Below are positions 8,507 to 16,633 of a stretch of 64,000 nucleotides of DNA, one piece after another (position 1 is the stretch's first letter; each line of letters opens with the position of its first letter). A program made the translations under genes and the position numbers. This DNA comes from Cryobacterium levicorallinum (lineage in GTDB: Bacteria; Actinomycetota; Actinomycetes; Actinomycetales; Microbacteriaceae), in contig NZ_SOFE01000002.1 in the NCBI RefSeq assembly GCF_004402405.1, positions 1 to 64,000 of the forward strand, read 5' to 3'. The notes under the pieces were generated by a model. It made no database searches, was not told where the DNA came from, and saw only the letters and a program-made list of their open reading frames with translations.

Positions 8507-9328
8507 ATGAGCGAGTTGAAGCAGCCCAAGCGAGTAAAAAAGTCCATCTACGAGACCGAACTCGCCCGGCTGCAGGCCGAACTGGTCACGATGCAGCAGT
8601 GGGTGAAGGCATCCGGTGCCCGCGTCGTGGTGATCTTCGAGGGCCGCGATGCTGCCGGCAAGGGTTCGGCGATCAAGCGCATCACCGAATATCTCAATCC
8701 CCGGGTGGCGCGCATCGTCGCGCTGCCGATGCCGACCGAGCGCCAGCGCGGCCAGTGGTATTTTCAGCGCTACATCGAGCACCTGCCCTCGACCGGCGAG
8801 ATCGTGCTGATGGACCGATCCTGGTACAACCGGGCTGGCGTCGAGCGGGTGATGGGCTACTGCACTTCCGATGAATACCGCCGGTTTCTGCACCAGGCAC
8901 CCCTGTTCGAACGGATGCTGGTCGAAGACGGAATTCTGCTGGTCAAGTACTGGTTCTCGGTGTCTGACCTGGAGCAGGAACGACGGTTTCGCTCCCGGCT
9001 GAAAGACCCGATGCGGCGTTGGAAGCTCTCCGAAACGGATGTGCTGTCGATCACCCAGTGGGTCGAGTATTCCAAGGCGAAGGATGAGATGTTCGTGCAC
9101 ACCGACATCGCCGAAGCGCCCTGGTGGGTGGTCGAGAGCGAGGACAAGCGGGCCAGCCGGTTGAACGTGATCAGCCATCTGCTCTCGCTCGTGCCGTACG
9201 AGAAAACGGACCCGCCGAAGGTGCACATTCCGCCCAGGCCGCCGGCTTCGGACTATGAACGGCCGCCGCGGGAGGAGAACCACCAGGTTCCCGACCATGC
9301 CGCGACGCTGGTGAAGCCGAAGGAATAA
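8507..9328 (+). CDS. ppk2: Polyphosphate kinase 2 (class I PPK2)
   Basis: A 273-residue P-loop kinase. The Walker A is GRDAAGKGS, Walker B is VLMDRSWYNRAGVE, and the lid segment RRFRSRLKDPMRRWKL carries the Arg-rich polyphosphate-binding patch. YLNPRVARIVALP and ERQRGQWYFQRYIEHLP are classic class I PPK2 motifs. It transfers phosphate between polyphosphate and (G/A)DP, normally in the nucleotide-making direction. AAGGAG lies upstream of the ATG at good spacing. The C-terminal 30 residues are Pro-rich and not part of the kinase core. It sits between tatB and mrp, which are usually closer in related blocks, so it looks like a lineage-specific insertion. Confidence 0.93.
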   Translation: MSELKQPKRVKKSIYETELARLQAELVTMQQWVKASGARVVVIFEGRDAAGKGSAIKRITEYLNPRVARIVALPMPTERQRGQWYFQRYIEHLPSTGEIVLMDRSWYNRAGVERVMGYCTSDEYRRFLHQAPLFERMLVEDGILLVKYWFSVSDLEQERRFRSRLKDPMRRWKLSETDVLSITQWVEYSKAKDEMFVHTDIAEAPWWVVESEDKRASRLNVISHLLSLVPYEKTDPPKVHIPPRPPASDYERPPREENHQVPDHAATLVKPKE

Positions 9329-9356
9329 GGATTCCCGGGCGGTTTCATTGGGCCGG

Positions 9357-10538
9357 CTAGCGCGGTGTGAGGCCCAGGCTGAGGCCGGCCAGTCCGCGGG
9401 CCCGCGTCTTCATACGGTGCGCGAGCTCCAGAATGGCGCGAGCGGCCGGGTCGTCGGGCGCGCCGAGCACGACCGGGAGCCCGGCATCACCGCCGCTGCG
9501 CAGGGCCAGGCTTAGCGGAACCTGCGCTAGCACCGGCACCGGCGCGGGCTGCCCGACGGAGAGGCGCCTGGCGACCTCGTCGCCGCCGCCCGAACCGAAC
9601 AGCTCGAGCAAGCTGCCGTCGGGCTGCACCATCGCCGACATGTTCTCGATCACGCCGTAGACGCTCTGCCCGGTCTGGCGGGCCACGACGCCGCTGCGTT
9701 CGGCCACATCGGCCGCTGCGGACTGCGGCGTGGTCACGACGATGACCTCGGCGTGGGGGAGCAGCTGGCCGACCGTGATGGCGACGTCGCCGGTGCCCGG
9801 TGGCAGGTCGAGCAGCAGCACGTCGAGGTCGCCGAAGTACACATCGGTGAGAAACTGCTTGATCGTGCGGTGCAGCATCGGTCCGCGCCAGGCGACCGCG
9901 GCCGACGCGTCGTCGATGAACATGCCGATCGAGATGACCTTCACGTCGTGCGCGATCGGCGGCAAAATCATGTCGCCGACCTGGGTTGGTTTGACCGCGA
10001 GGCCGTCGTGCACCAGGCCGAGCAGGCCGGGAATGCTGAAGCCGTGCACGTCTGCGTCGACGATTCCCACTCGCAGGCCTTCACCGGCCAGCGCCACGGC
10101 CAGGTTCGCGGTGACGGTGGACTTGCCGACGCCGCCCTTGCCGCTCGTGATCGCGTAAACGCGGGTGAGCGACTCCGGGCCGAACTGCACACTGCGTGCC
10201 ACCTGGCCGCCGCGCAGCTTCTCAGTCAGCGCGGTGCGTTGCTCGCGGGTCATGATCGCCACCTCGACGCTCGCGCGCCCCGGCCCGGACACCGACTCGG
10301 CGGCGGCGAGAACGTCGCTCTCGATGCGCTGGGCGGCCGGACAACCGGCAATGGTCAAGCGGATGCCGACGCTCACCTGACCGTCATCGCTCACGCTCAC
10401 CCCGGACACCATGTCGAGGTCGGTGATGGGCTTGCGAATCTCGGGGTCGGTCACCCGTGATAGGGCGGTGAAGACGCGGGAGCGGATGCTGTCGGGCTCT
10501 GGAGTCAGAGGGGCCGGAGGAAAAGGTGTAGAAGTCAT
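9357..10538 (-). CDS. mrp: Mrp/NBP35 (ApbC) family Fe-S cluster carrier ATPase
   Basis: A 393-residue protein. The N-terminal MIP18/DUF59 domain contains SRVTDPEIRKPITDLDMV (about 27-44). The P-loop ATPase domain has the deviant Walker A TSGKGGVGKST (131-141), a switch I-like DADVHGFSIPGLL and the switch II motif LDLPPGTGDV. Mrp proteins load Fe-S clusters on target enzymes. Possible clients in this window include NadA and other Fe-S enzymes (inference). Its start overlaps the stop of the upstream DUF1003 gene by 4 nt (ATGA), so the two are translationally coupled within a three-gene minus-strand operon with the MgtE-like gene. Confidence 0.93.
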   Translation of the reverse strand: MTSTPFPPAPLTPEPDSIRSRVFTALSRVTDPEIRKPITDLDMVSGVSVSDDGQVSVGIRLTIAGCPAAQRIESDVLAAAESVSGPGRASVEVAIMTREQRTALTEKLRGGQVARSVQFGPESLTRVYAITSGKGGVGKSTVTANLAVALAGEGLRVGIVDADVHGFSIPGLLGLVHDGLAVKPTQVGDMILPPIAHDVKVISIGMFIDDASAAVAWRGPMLHRTIKQFLTDVYFGDLDVLLLDLPPGTGDVAITVGQLLPHAEVIVVTTPQSAAADVAERSGVVARQTGQSVYGVIENMSAMVQPDGSLLELFGSGGGDEVARRLSVGQPAPVPVLAQVPLSLALRSGGDAGLPVVLGAPDDPAARAILELAHRMKTRARGLAGLSLGLTPR

Positions 10539-11101
10539 GCGGTGGGGCGGCTTTCGTCGGTGCTGTCTGGGGCTGCTCGTTCGTCGCTGCGCTCATCACT
10601 GCGCTCATCCAGATGCTCGAGCAACGCACGCAGTTCCGCGCGGATGAAGTCTTTCGAGGCCATGTCCTTGATCGCAATGCGCAGCGCTACAACCTCACGG
10701 GCGAGATATTCGGTGTCAGCGAGGGTGCGTTCTGACCGCTGGCGGTCCTGCTCGAACTGCACACGATCACGGTCGTCCTGACGGTTCTGCGCGAGCAGAA
10801 TCATCGGCGCGGCATACGAGGCCTGCATCGAGAGCACGAGGGTCAGGGCGATGAAGCCGAGCGCGACGGAGTCGAATCGCCAGGCAACCGGGGCGAGCGT
10901 GTTCCAGGAGATCCAGGCGACGGCGAACAGGGTGAGTCCGAGCAAAAACCAGGGGGTTCCCATGCCGCGGGCGATGGCCTCGGTGAAGCGGCCGAACCGG
11001 TCCCGGCTGTGGCCGCCGTTGCGCCCGAGACCCACGAGGTTGCCGGTTCGCAGCCCCTTGGGCGCATCGAGGCGCAGGTCGGCGCGATTATTGCGGGCCA
11101 C
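10535..11101 (-). CDS. DUF1003 family membrane protein
   Basis: A 188-residue protein with two transmembrane helices (WFLLGLTLFAVAWISW and FIALTLVLSMQASYAAPMILL). A strongly charged, probably coiled-coil cytoplasmic segment (NRQDDRDRVQFEQDRQRSER) and an Asp/Glu/Arg-rich tail follow. This is the DUF1003 pattern. Its function is unknown, but it is constantly found between mgtE-like and mrp genes in Actinobacteria. It overlaps the upstream gene by 14 nt and the downstream mrp by 4 nt. Confidence 0.88.
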   Translation of the reverse strand: MARNNRADLRLDAPKGLRTGNLVGLGRNGGHSRDRFGRFTEAIARGMGTPWFLLGLTLFAVAWISWNTLAPVAWRFDSVALGFIALTLVLSMQASYAAPMILLAQNRQDDRDRVQFEQDRQRSERTLADTEYLAREVVALRIAIKDMASKDFIRAELRALLEHLDERSDERSDERAAPDSTDESRPTA

Positions 11102-12419
11102 GAGTCGTCCTTTGCGCTCCGGGGAGCGGGATGCTGCCGGTTCTCAGCTCGCTGCGGGCGGCGGCGCGGCGACGCACATCGTCATTGCCGTCGTGGCTGC
11201 GCCAGTCGTCGGGCAGCAGGTAATCGAGCACGTCATCAATCGTCACCACCCCGACCAGTCGGTAATTCTCATCGACCACGGGCACCGACACAAGGTCGTA
11301 GCTCGCCAGAATACGGCTGACTTCGGCGGCCGACGTGTCGGCGGTCACCGGATCCAGACCTGCGTCGAGCAGCGTGCCGAGCCGCTCGTGGGGCGGGTAG
11401 CGCAGCATCCGCTGAAAATGCACCATGCCCAGAAAACGACCGGTGGGAGCTTCGTAGGGGGGCAGGGTCACGCAGATCGCCGCACCGAGTGCCGGGGCAA
11501 GATCATGACGACGGATGCGCGCGAGCCCCTCGGCGACGGTGGCATCGGCCGAGACGATGATCGGCTCGGTCGTCATGAGGCCGCCGGCCGTGTCGGGAGC
11601 GTAGGAGAGCAGAAACCGCACGTCTTCGGCTTCTTCGGGCTCCATCAGGTCGAGCAGCTGCTCGCCGCGCTCCTCGGGCAGCTGGGCGATGAGGTCGGCC
11701 GCATCGTCGGGCTGCATCTGATCGAGCACATCGGCGGCGCGGGCATCGCCGAGGCTGGTCAGAATGCCGACCTGATCGGTCTCTGGCATCTCTTCGAGCA
11801 CGTCGGCGAGGCGATCGTCGGGCAGCTCGCCGGCCACCTCAAACATGCGCTCGCGCGGCAGGTCGAGCAGGGTATTGGCGAGGTCGGCCGGTTTCAAATC
11901 GGAATAGGTCGCGATGAGGTGTTCGGCGGACTGCGCCTGGCCTTCGGTCGCTTTCTCGCGCACCTCTGCCCAGGTTGCAAAGGTCGTGACGCCCTTGACG
12001 AAGGGGGAGGCGCTGGTCTTGGGGCGACGCACGAACAGCTGGCTGATCGCCCAGTCGGCCTCCGTGCCCTCCTTGATCGCGACGTCTTCAATGGTGGCGT
12101 CGCCCGAGCCGTCGGTGAAGAGCACCTTGCGGCCGAGGAGTTCGGCGATGACGCGCACCTCGCCGCCGCGCTGCTCATAGCGGCGAACATTGATGAGGCC
12201 GGTCGTGATGATCTGGCCGCTGCCGATGCTGGTGACCCGGTTGATCGACACGAAGACGCGTCGTTTACCGGGGATCTCCACGATCAGGCCGACGACGCTG
12301 GGCGGGTCGTTTTTTCGATACACCACGAGAACATCGCGCACCTTGCCCACGCGGTCGCCCGCGGGGTCGAAAACGGTGCACCCGGCCAGTCGGGCGACAA
12401 AAACTCTGGTGGCACTCAC
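11088..12419 (-). CDS. MgtE N-terminal domain / CBS-pair protein without channel domain
   Basis: A 443-residue soluble protein. An N-terminal PRC-barrel-like part (TVFDPAGDRVGKVRDVLVVY) is followed by the MgtE N-terminal superhelical repeats (LDLPRERMFEVAGELPDDR, EMPETDQVG, MQPDDAADLIAQLP) and a CBS-domain pair (GGLMTTEPIIVSADATV and LASYDLVSVPVVDENYRL). The transmembrane Mg2+ channel of true MgtE is absent and no membrane helices are seen. It is therefore a stand-alone Mg2+/nucleotide-sensing module rather than a transporter. I placed the start at the GTG at 12419 because it lies 6 nt after a TACATT box. The frame stays open further upstream through a tandem repeat, and that extension looks non-coding. 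Confidence 0.85.
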   Translation of the reverse strand: MSATRVFVARLAGCTVFDPAGDRVGKVRDVLVVYRKNDPPSVVGLIVEIPGKRRVFVSINRVTSIGSGQIITTGLINVRRYEQRGGEVRVIAELLGRKVLFTDGSGDATIEDVAIKEGTEADWAISQLFVRRPKTSASPFVKGVTTFATWAEVREKATEGQAQSAEHLIATYSDLKPADLANTLLDLPRERMFEVAGELPDDRLADVLEEMPETDQVGILTSLGDARAADVLDQMQPDDAADLIAQLPEERGEQLLDLMEPEEAEDVRFLLSYAPDTAGGLMTTEPIIVSADATVAEGLARIRRHDLAPALGAAICVTLPPYEAPTGRFLGMVHFQRMLRYPPHERLGTLLDAGLDPVTADTSAAEVSRILASYDLVSVPVVDENYRLVGVVTIDDVLDYLLPDDWRSHDGNDDVRRRAAARSELRTGSIPLPGAQRTTRGPQ

Positions 12420-12425
12420 AATATA

Positions 12426-12431
12426 AATGTA
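12426..12431 (-). promoter_or_regulatory. -10 box of the mgtE-like/DUF1003/mrp operon (leaderless)
   Basis: On the minus strand, TACATT is followed by the 6-nt spacer TATATT and then the GTG at 12419. There is no Shine-Dalgarno sequence. It lies at the edge of the 44-bp tandem repeat. Confidence 0.5.
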
Positions 12432-12433
12432 GG

Positions 12434-12521
12434 CCACTGGCCCGACATTGGTGGCCCGGCACGACTTCCCGTGTCGGCCACCAGCCCGACGATGGTGACC
12501 AGGCACGAATTGCCGGCACGG
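12434..12521. repeat. Imperfect 44-bp tandem repeat with internal dyads, possible operator
   Basis: Two adjacent 44-bp units (12434-12477 and 12478-12521) match at about 33 of 44 positions. Both share CCCGAC, TGGTG and GGCACGA. Each unit contains a dyad: GGCCAC (12432-12437) with GTGGCC (12451-12456), and GGCCACCA (12476-12483) with TGGTGACC (12493-12500). The repeat occupies the upstream region of the mgtE-like operon, where an operator or RNA element would be expected. Confidence 0.6.
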
Positions 12522-12670
12522 AATAGGGTTGCGCTCATGACCGTTTGCGAACTTGCCCATGATTCCCGACAAAAGTTCACTGCGCGGTGCTCGGCCGGGC
12601 CCGCTTTCCGGGCGCAGGGCGAACGTTGAGCTTTCCGGCGAAGGACGGCATTCCGCCGGCGAGGCGAGCC

Positions 12671-13198
12671 GTGCAATTGATCTGGAGCGGAGTGGCACCC
12701 GACTACGGCAAAGTCAAAGACAGCGCCGCCGCCGGCCGGGCGCTCACCGGTCTCCTGAACGCAGCGCACGACATCCTCGCCTATCGGCAATTATCGGTCA
12801 AGGCCGAATCAATCCACCTGGTCTCCGGCGACCGGATGAGCTACCTGAAATTTGCGGTCGCAACCGATCGCACCGCGGGCAATGCCGTTTCGCTGTCCCA
12901 CCTCCTGGCGGTCAACGCTGAGGAGGCACGGGGTCTCGGCGACCTGATCGGCGGGAACCCGCCGTTTCGCTCGCTCCGAATCGTCATCCTCTCTTTGGAG
13001 GGCGACTTCGCCATCAACCGGCTCGACCTGGACCCCGAAAGCCCGGGCGGTGTCTCGTGGTACGGCCCGTTCGACCGCGAGCTCTTCAAGGACATTGCTC
13101 TGGGCTTTGCGCTCTTCGTCACCCACATGGTGGCCAATGTCTTTGACGACGACGACGGTGAGGAGACGTTCGCCGAGTCCATTGAATGGATTACCTGA
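12671..13198 (+). CDS. Hypothetical protein
   Basis: About 175 residues from a GTG at 12671 (weak GAGG upstream). The frame could also begin at the GTG at 12587, but those extra 28 residues look random. The protein is soluble and mixed alpha/beta, with an acidic C-terminal stretch (VANVFDDDDGEE) and no signal peptide. A hydrophobic segment near residues 145-158 (IALGFALFVTHMVANVF) could be an amphipathic or buried helix. I recognise no family. It lies between the divergent mgtE-like operon and the stress protein gene, 48 nt before the latter. Confidence 0.6.
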   Translation: MQLIWSGVAPDYGKVKDSAAAGRALTGLLNAAHDILAYRQLSVKAESIHLVSGDRMSYLKFAVATDRTAGNAVSLSHLLAVNAEEARGLGDLIGGNPPFRSLRIVILSLEGDFAINRLDLDPESPGGVSWYGPFDRELFKDIALGFALFVTHMVANVFDDDDGEETFAESIEWIT

Positions 13199-13246
13199 GG
13201 TGGCACGATCGGGCATGTCAACAGGTCTGCGTGAAAGAATACCGGA

Positions 13247-13795
13247 ATGAGCAACCAGAGTCTGTTTCCCCGGCGTCGCCCAGTTTTGCCTCCCGTGTTG
13301 CCGCGCGGAGAGGTGCTCGCGACGTACAGCACCTACGCCGATGCGCAGAGCGCGGTCGACACGCTCGCCAAGGCGGACTTTCCGGTGAAGCAGCTGGCGA
13401 TTGTCGGCAACGACCTCAAGAGTGTCGAGCGAGTGACCGGCAAACTCACCTACGGCCGGGTCGCGCTCGCTGGCGCGGCATCCGGTGCCTGGTTGGGAAT
13501 TTTCTTCGGGATTCTGTTCTTTTTGTTCTCGCCGACCGGATCGAGCCTACCGTTCGTCTTCGCCGCCCTGATTATGGGTGCCGGATTCGGCATGCTGCTC
13601 GGCATTGCGAGCTACGCGATCAACCGCCGCCGCCGCGACTTCACCTCGACCATGCAGGTCATCGCGACCAACTACCAGATCATCGTCGACGTCGAACTGG
13701 TCAACCGGGCCCGCAACCTGCTCTCGGGATTCCGCGAGGCCGAGCCAACAGCGCCTGCTGCGCCCCCGGTAGATCCTCCGATCCCCTCCGAATAG
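13247..13795 (+). CDS. General stress protein, YflT (17M)-type domain with two membrane helices
   Basis: A 182-residue protein. Residues 22-60 have the YflT-like start (EVLATYSTYADAQSAVDTLAKADFPVKQLAIVGNDL). Two hydrophobic stretches follow (GAWLGIFFGILFFLF and FAALIMGAGFGMLLGIASYA), separated by a short Ser/Pro loop. The C-terminal part returns to the soluble fold (MQVIATNYQIIVDVE). This layout is common for actinobacterial general stress proteins; the molecular role is unknown. The C-terminal 20 residues are Pro/Ala-rich. The gene ends 3 nt before a long perfect hairpin. Confidence 0.82.
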   Translation: MSNQSLFPRRRPVLPPVLPRGEVLATYSTYADAQSAVDTLAKADFPVKQLAIVGNDLKSVERVTGKLTYGRVALAGAASGAWLGIFFGILFFLFSPTGSSLPFVFAALIMGAGFGMLLGIASYAINRRRRDFTSTMQVIATNYQIIVDVELVNRARNLLSGFREAEPTAPAAPPVDPPIPSE

Positions 13796-13798
13796 TCA

Positions 13799-13859
13799 CG
13801 CGAGAGCGCAAAAAGTGCCCGATTGGGAGTCCCAATCGGGCACTTTTTGCGCTCTCGCG
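13799..13859. terminator. Long perfect hairpin between convergent genes, copy 1 of a dispersed repeat
   Basis: A perfect 29-bp inverted repeat (13799-13827 and 13831-13859) with the 3-nt loop AGT. Arms begin CGCGAGAGCG, then five A and GTGCCCGATTG. The A-run/T-run pair lies inside the stem, so either strand could terminate. Its first 27 nt are identical to the hairpin at 63728-63788. It lies between the convergent stress-protein and aminopeptidase P genes. Confidence 0.9.
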
Positions 13860-13866
13860 AACCTGT

Positions 13867-15411
13867 TTAGCTGTGCTTCGCGGCGATCCAGGCTTCAACT
13901 TCATTCGCGGTGCGGGGAATAGCTGCGGAGAGGTTTTCGGCTCCGGTGGCGGTCACCAGGATGTCGTCTTCGATGCGCACGCCGATGCCGCGGAATTCGG
14001 CCGGCACCGTGAGGTCGTCGGGCTGAAAGTACAGGCCGGGTTCGATCGTGAAGACCATGCCCGGTTCGAGCACGCCGTCCATATACATGTCGCGGCGTGC
14101 CTGCGCGCAGTCGTGCACGTCGATGCCGAGGTGGTGGCTGGTACCGTGCACCATGTAACGGCGGTGTTGGCCGTTGTCCGGAAGAAGGGCCTCCTCCGCG
14201 GTGACCGGGAGCATTCCCCACTCCGCGGTGCGCCTCGCGATGACCTGCATCGCGGCGGCGTGCACGTCGCGAAAGATGGCACCGGGGCGAACGACGGCGA
14301 GGGCGGCATCCGCTGCCTCACGCACGGTTTCGTAGACCTGGCGCTGGACGTCGCTGTAGACGCCATTCACCGGGAGGGTGCGGGTAATGTCGGCGGTGTA
14401 GTAGCTGTCGAGTTCGACGCCGGCGTCGATGAGAATGAGGTCACCGGCGGCGACAACGCCGTCGTTGCGGGTCCAGTGCAGAATGCAGGCGTGCGGGCCC
14501 GAAGCGGCGATGGTGTCGTAGCCGACCGTGTTGCCGTCGCTGCGGGCGCGGGTGTTGAACACACCCTCGACGAGGCGTTCGCCGCGGGCATGCTGGCTGG
14601 AGCGGGGGAGGTCGGCGATGACGTCGTCGAATCCGCGGGCGGTGGCGGCGACAGCGAGGCGCATTTGCGCGATCTCCCAGGCGTCCTTCACGAGGCGCAG
14701 TTCGGACAGATCCCGGGCCAGGCCGGCGTCGGGCTCATGCTCGGCATTGATCTCGATGCTGAACGGAGAGTCGGTGGCGTTGCTGCTGAGCACCCGCTCG
14801 GCGGCGAAACGCAGGCGGGCCTCGTCGACCTGCTCGGTAAAGGTCGGATCGGCTTCACGCAACACGAGGGTTTCGCTGTCGACCGCCTTCAGCACTGCGG
14901 CGAGGTCGGCGATGCCGCGCACCGCGACGGCGAGGTCGCTGGCGACCTGGGCGACGGATGGACGCGGTCCGATCCAGAATTCGCCGATGTCGGGGTTGGC
15001 GTAGAACTCGTCGGAGTCGCGGCCGGCCCGCTCGCGAAAGTACAGGGTCGCGTCGTGGCCGACAGCGGCCGCTGGTTCCAGCACGAGCACGGCACCGGGT
15101 TCGCTGTCGCTGCCCCAGCCGGTGAGGTGGGCGAAGGCCGAGTGGGCGCGGAAGGCGTAGTCAGTGTCGTTGGAGCGCTGCTTGAGGCGGCCGGCCGGAA
15201 TGATCAGTCGCTGGCCCGGGTACTGCGCGGATAGCCGGGCGCGACGTGCGGCGGCGAACGGTGCCTGCTCGCGAGCTGGCGGCAGAACGTCGGTGCGTTC
15301 GGCCCATCCGCTCGCGATGAAAGCTTTGAAGCCGGTAGACCTGGGAGTGGTCGAACGGTTCTCGTTCGAACGCGCGGCAGGAATAAGTGCGGGAGCAGTA
15401 GTATCAGCCAT
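13867..15411 (-). CDS. pepP: Xaa-Pro aminopeptidase (aminopeptidase P)
   Basis: A 514-residue M24B metallopeptidase that removes N-terminal residues ahead of proline. The N-terminal creatinase-like domain (about 1-260) is followed by the pita-bread catalytic domain. Metal ligands are visible in DAGVELDSYYTADITRT (two Asp), HGTSHHLGIDVHD (His), FTIEPGLYF (Glu) and GVRIEDDIL (Glu). I chose the ATG at 15411 (MADTTAPAL), preceded by GGGGGA, over an in-frame ATG 7 codons upstream. The first 45 residues (Thr/Arg/Ser-rich) are longer than in E. coli PepP but usual for actinobacterial forms. It is convergent with the stress protein gene. Confidence 0.93.
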   Translation of the reverse strand: MADTTAPALIPAARSNENRSTTPRSTGFKAFIASGWAERTDVLPPAREQAPFAAARRARLSAQYPGQRLIIPAGRLKQRSNDTDYAFRAHSAFAHLTGWGSDSEPGAVLVLEPAAAVGHDATLYFRERAGRDSDEFYANPDIGEFWIGPRPSVAQVASDLAVAVRGIADLAAVLKAVDSETLVLREADPTFTEQVDEARLRFAAERVLSSNATDSPFSIEINAEHEPDAGLARDLSELRLVKDAWEIAQMRLAVAATARGFDDVIADLPRSSQHARGERLVEGVFNTRARSDGNTVGYDTIAASGPHACILHWTRNDGVVAAGDLILIDAGVELDSYYTADITRTLPVNGVYSDVQRQVYETVREAADAALAVVRPGAIFRDVHAAAMQVIARRTAEWGMLPVTAEEALLPDNGQHRRYMVHGTSHHLGIDVHDCAQARRDMYMDGVLEPGMVFTIEPGLYFQPDDLTVPAEFRGIGVRIEDDILVTATGAENLSAAIPRTANEVEAWIAAKHS

Positions 15412-15498
15412 TCCCCCATTCTCACACCGCACTCTGGGCGGCGCCCGATCGGGTGCTGCAGATGCTGCGACGAGCGGATCCTGCGCGGCTGTCCGAAA

Positions 15499-16545
15499 CT
15501 AACTGGCCGGCGTCAGCGTCGCCACGATCGGTCGGTGATCGCTTCCGGCCTCGTCCAGTGACTCGATCACCTGCAGGCCCAAGACCCGCCAGTTCGGGGT
15601 GGCCATCACGTGATCGATCGGGCTGCCGAGCAGCGCGGGCATCGCGGTCGGCCACGTGCCGACGGATGCCGCACCGATTGACAGGGCAGCATCCGAGCAG
15701 TTGCCGAGAACCGAGCCGCCGCCGCTCGCGCGCCCCGCCATATGGTCGAGCGTGGAATTGAAGTCGCCCGCCATGATCACGTCGTCGCCCAGGCACTGGG
15801 TGGCGAGCCAGTCGAGATCGCTGCGCCAGTTCGACATCTCATACTGAATCGGTGCAACGGCATGCACCGCCACAATGGTCGGGCCGGTCCCGTCGACCGG
15901 TTCGGCCACCACGGTCGGCAGCACATTGGTGTTGCCGGGCGGCCCGGACCCGGCCGCGTTGGTGACCGTGTAGTCGCCCAGGTCCGGGCTGATCAGCACG
16001 GTGGTGGAGCGGGCCTTGGAGACCAGATCGAAGGCCAGGGTGTGCACCCACATTGGGCGGCCGGCGTCGCGCATCGCTTCGGCGATCAGAATGCCGGTCT
16101 CTTCCGTCGTTTCGGGCAGGGTCACGACGTCGGCGTTTTGGGCCAGCGCTTGCGCGGCGATGACCGCGGCGCCGGGAGCGTCTCCGAGCGTGTTCCAACT
16201 GAGTACGGTGACGGAGTCGGCATCCGCTTCGGCGCTGAGCTGACCCTGGGTGGGCGAAACCGTGGTCGTGAAACCGCGGGAGGCCAGAATGCCGACGTTG
16301 GCGATACCGAACAGGGCGAGCAGCACCATGGCCATTCCCAATGTTCGACGCAGCGGGCGAATAAACCGCAGTACCCCGAGCAGGACGAGCCCGACGACCG
16401 CGCCTATGACGGCCACGGCGCGAAAGGACACCAGATGGGCGACGACCCAGCTGTTGTGCAGGCCGAACGCCTGCGGCCAGGTCACCACCAGCAGGATGAC
16501 GGCGGCACCGATCAGAATCAGTGCCCGAAGGAGTCTGGAGAACAT
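15499..16545 (-). CDS. Membrane-anchored endonuclease/exonuclease/phosphatase (EEP) family protein
   Basis: A 348-residue protein. Three N-terminal membrane helices (LILIGAAVILLVVTWP, FRAVAVIGAVVGLVLLGVL, LGMAMVLLALFGIANVG) precede an extracytoplasmic EEP domain. Catalytic motifs are VLSWNTLGD (Asn), LPETTEETG (Glu), GDFNSTLDH (Asp and Asn) and the C-terminal GSDHRPIVATL (Asp-His). The topology points to a surface phosphodiesterase or nuclease; the substrate is unknown. I placed the start at the ATG at 16545 directly before the first helix. TAGGGT lies 8 nt upstream, so the leader would be extremely short. It is divergent from the PHP gene, with a perfect palindrome between them. Confidence 0.82.
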   Translation of the reverse strand: MFSRLLRALILIGAAVILLVVTWPQAFGLHNSWVVAHLVSFRAVAVIGAVVGLVLLGVLRFIRPLRRTLGMAMVLLALFGIANVGILASRGFTTTVSPTQGQLSAEADADSVTVLSWNTLGDAPGAAVIAAQALAQNADVVTLPETTEETGILIAEAMRDAGRPMWVHTLAFDLVSKARSTTVLISPDLGDYTVTNAAGSGPPGNTNVLPTVVAEPVDGTGPTIVAVHAVAPIQYEMSNWRSDLDWLATQCLGDDVIMAGDFNSTLDHMAGRASGGGSVLGNCSDAALSIGAASVGTWPTAMPALLGSPIDHVMATPNWRVLGLQVIESLDEAGSDHRPIVATLTPAS

Positions 16546-16569
16546 TGTTCTGAACCCTAGATCAGTATT

Positions 16570-16584
16570 CTGGGGAATCCCCAG
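16570..16584. promoter_or_regulatory. Perfect 15-bp palindrome between divergent EEP and PHP genes
   Basis: CTGGGGAATCCCCAG is a 7+1+7 perfect dyad centred in the 88-bp divergent intergenic region. It is a candidate operator that could act on either gene; the binding protein is unknown. Confidence 0.4.
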
Positions 16585-16621
16585 TGCCGTGGTCAGCAAT
16601 GAACGGGCGCAGGTGTCCAAC

Positions 16622-16627
16622 TAGCAT
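16622..16627 (+). promoter_or_regulatory. -10 box of the PHP-domain gene (leaderless)
   Basis: TAGCAT is followed by GGGAGC and then the ATG at 16634. The purine-rich spacer touches the start codon too closely to act as a ribosome site. Confidence 0.5.
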
Positions 16628-16633
16628 GGGAGC

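Noticed and set aside
12420..12698. N-terminal extension of the MgtE-like protein by 93 residues
   Set aside because: The extension runs through a tandem DNA repeat and over the -10 box, and its composition (Arg/Ser/Pro) differs from the protein.
10851..15234. Long plus-strand frames antisense to the MgtE-like gene and to pepP (592 and 682 codons)
   Set aside because: Both mirror well-recognised minus-strand enzymes and show no domain or initiation signals of their own.
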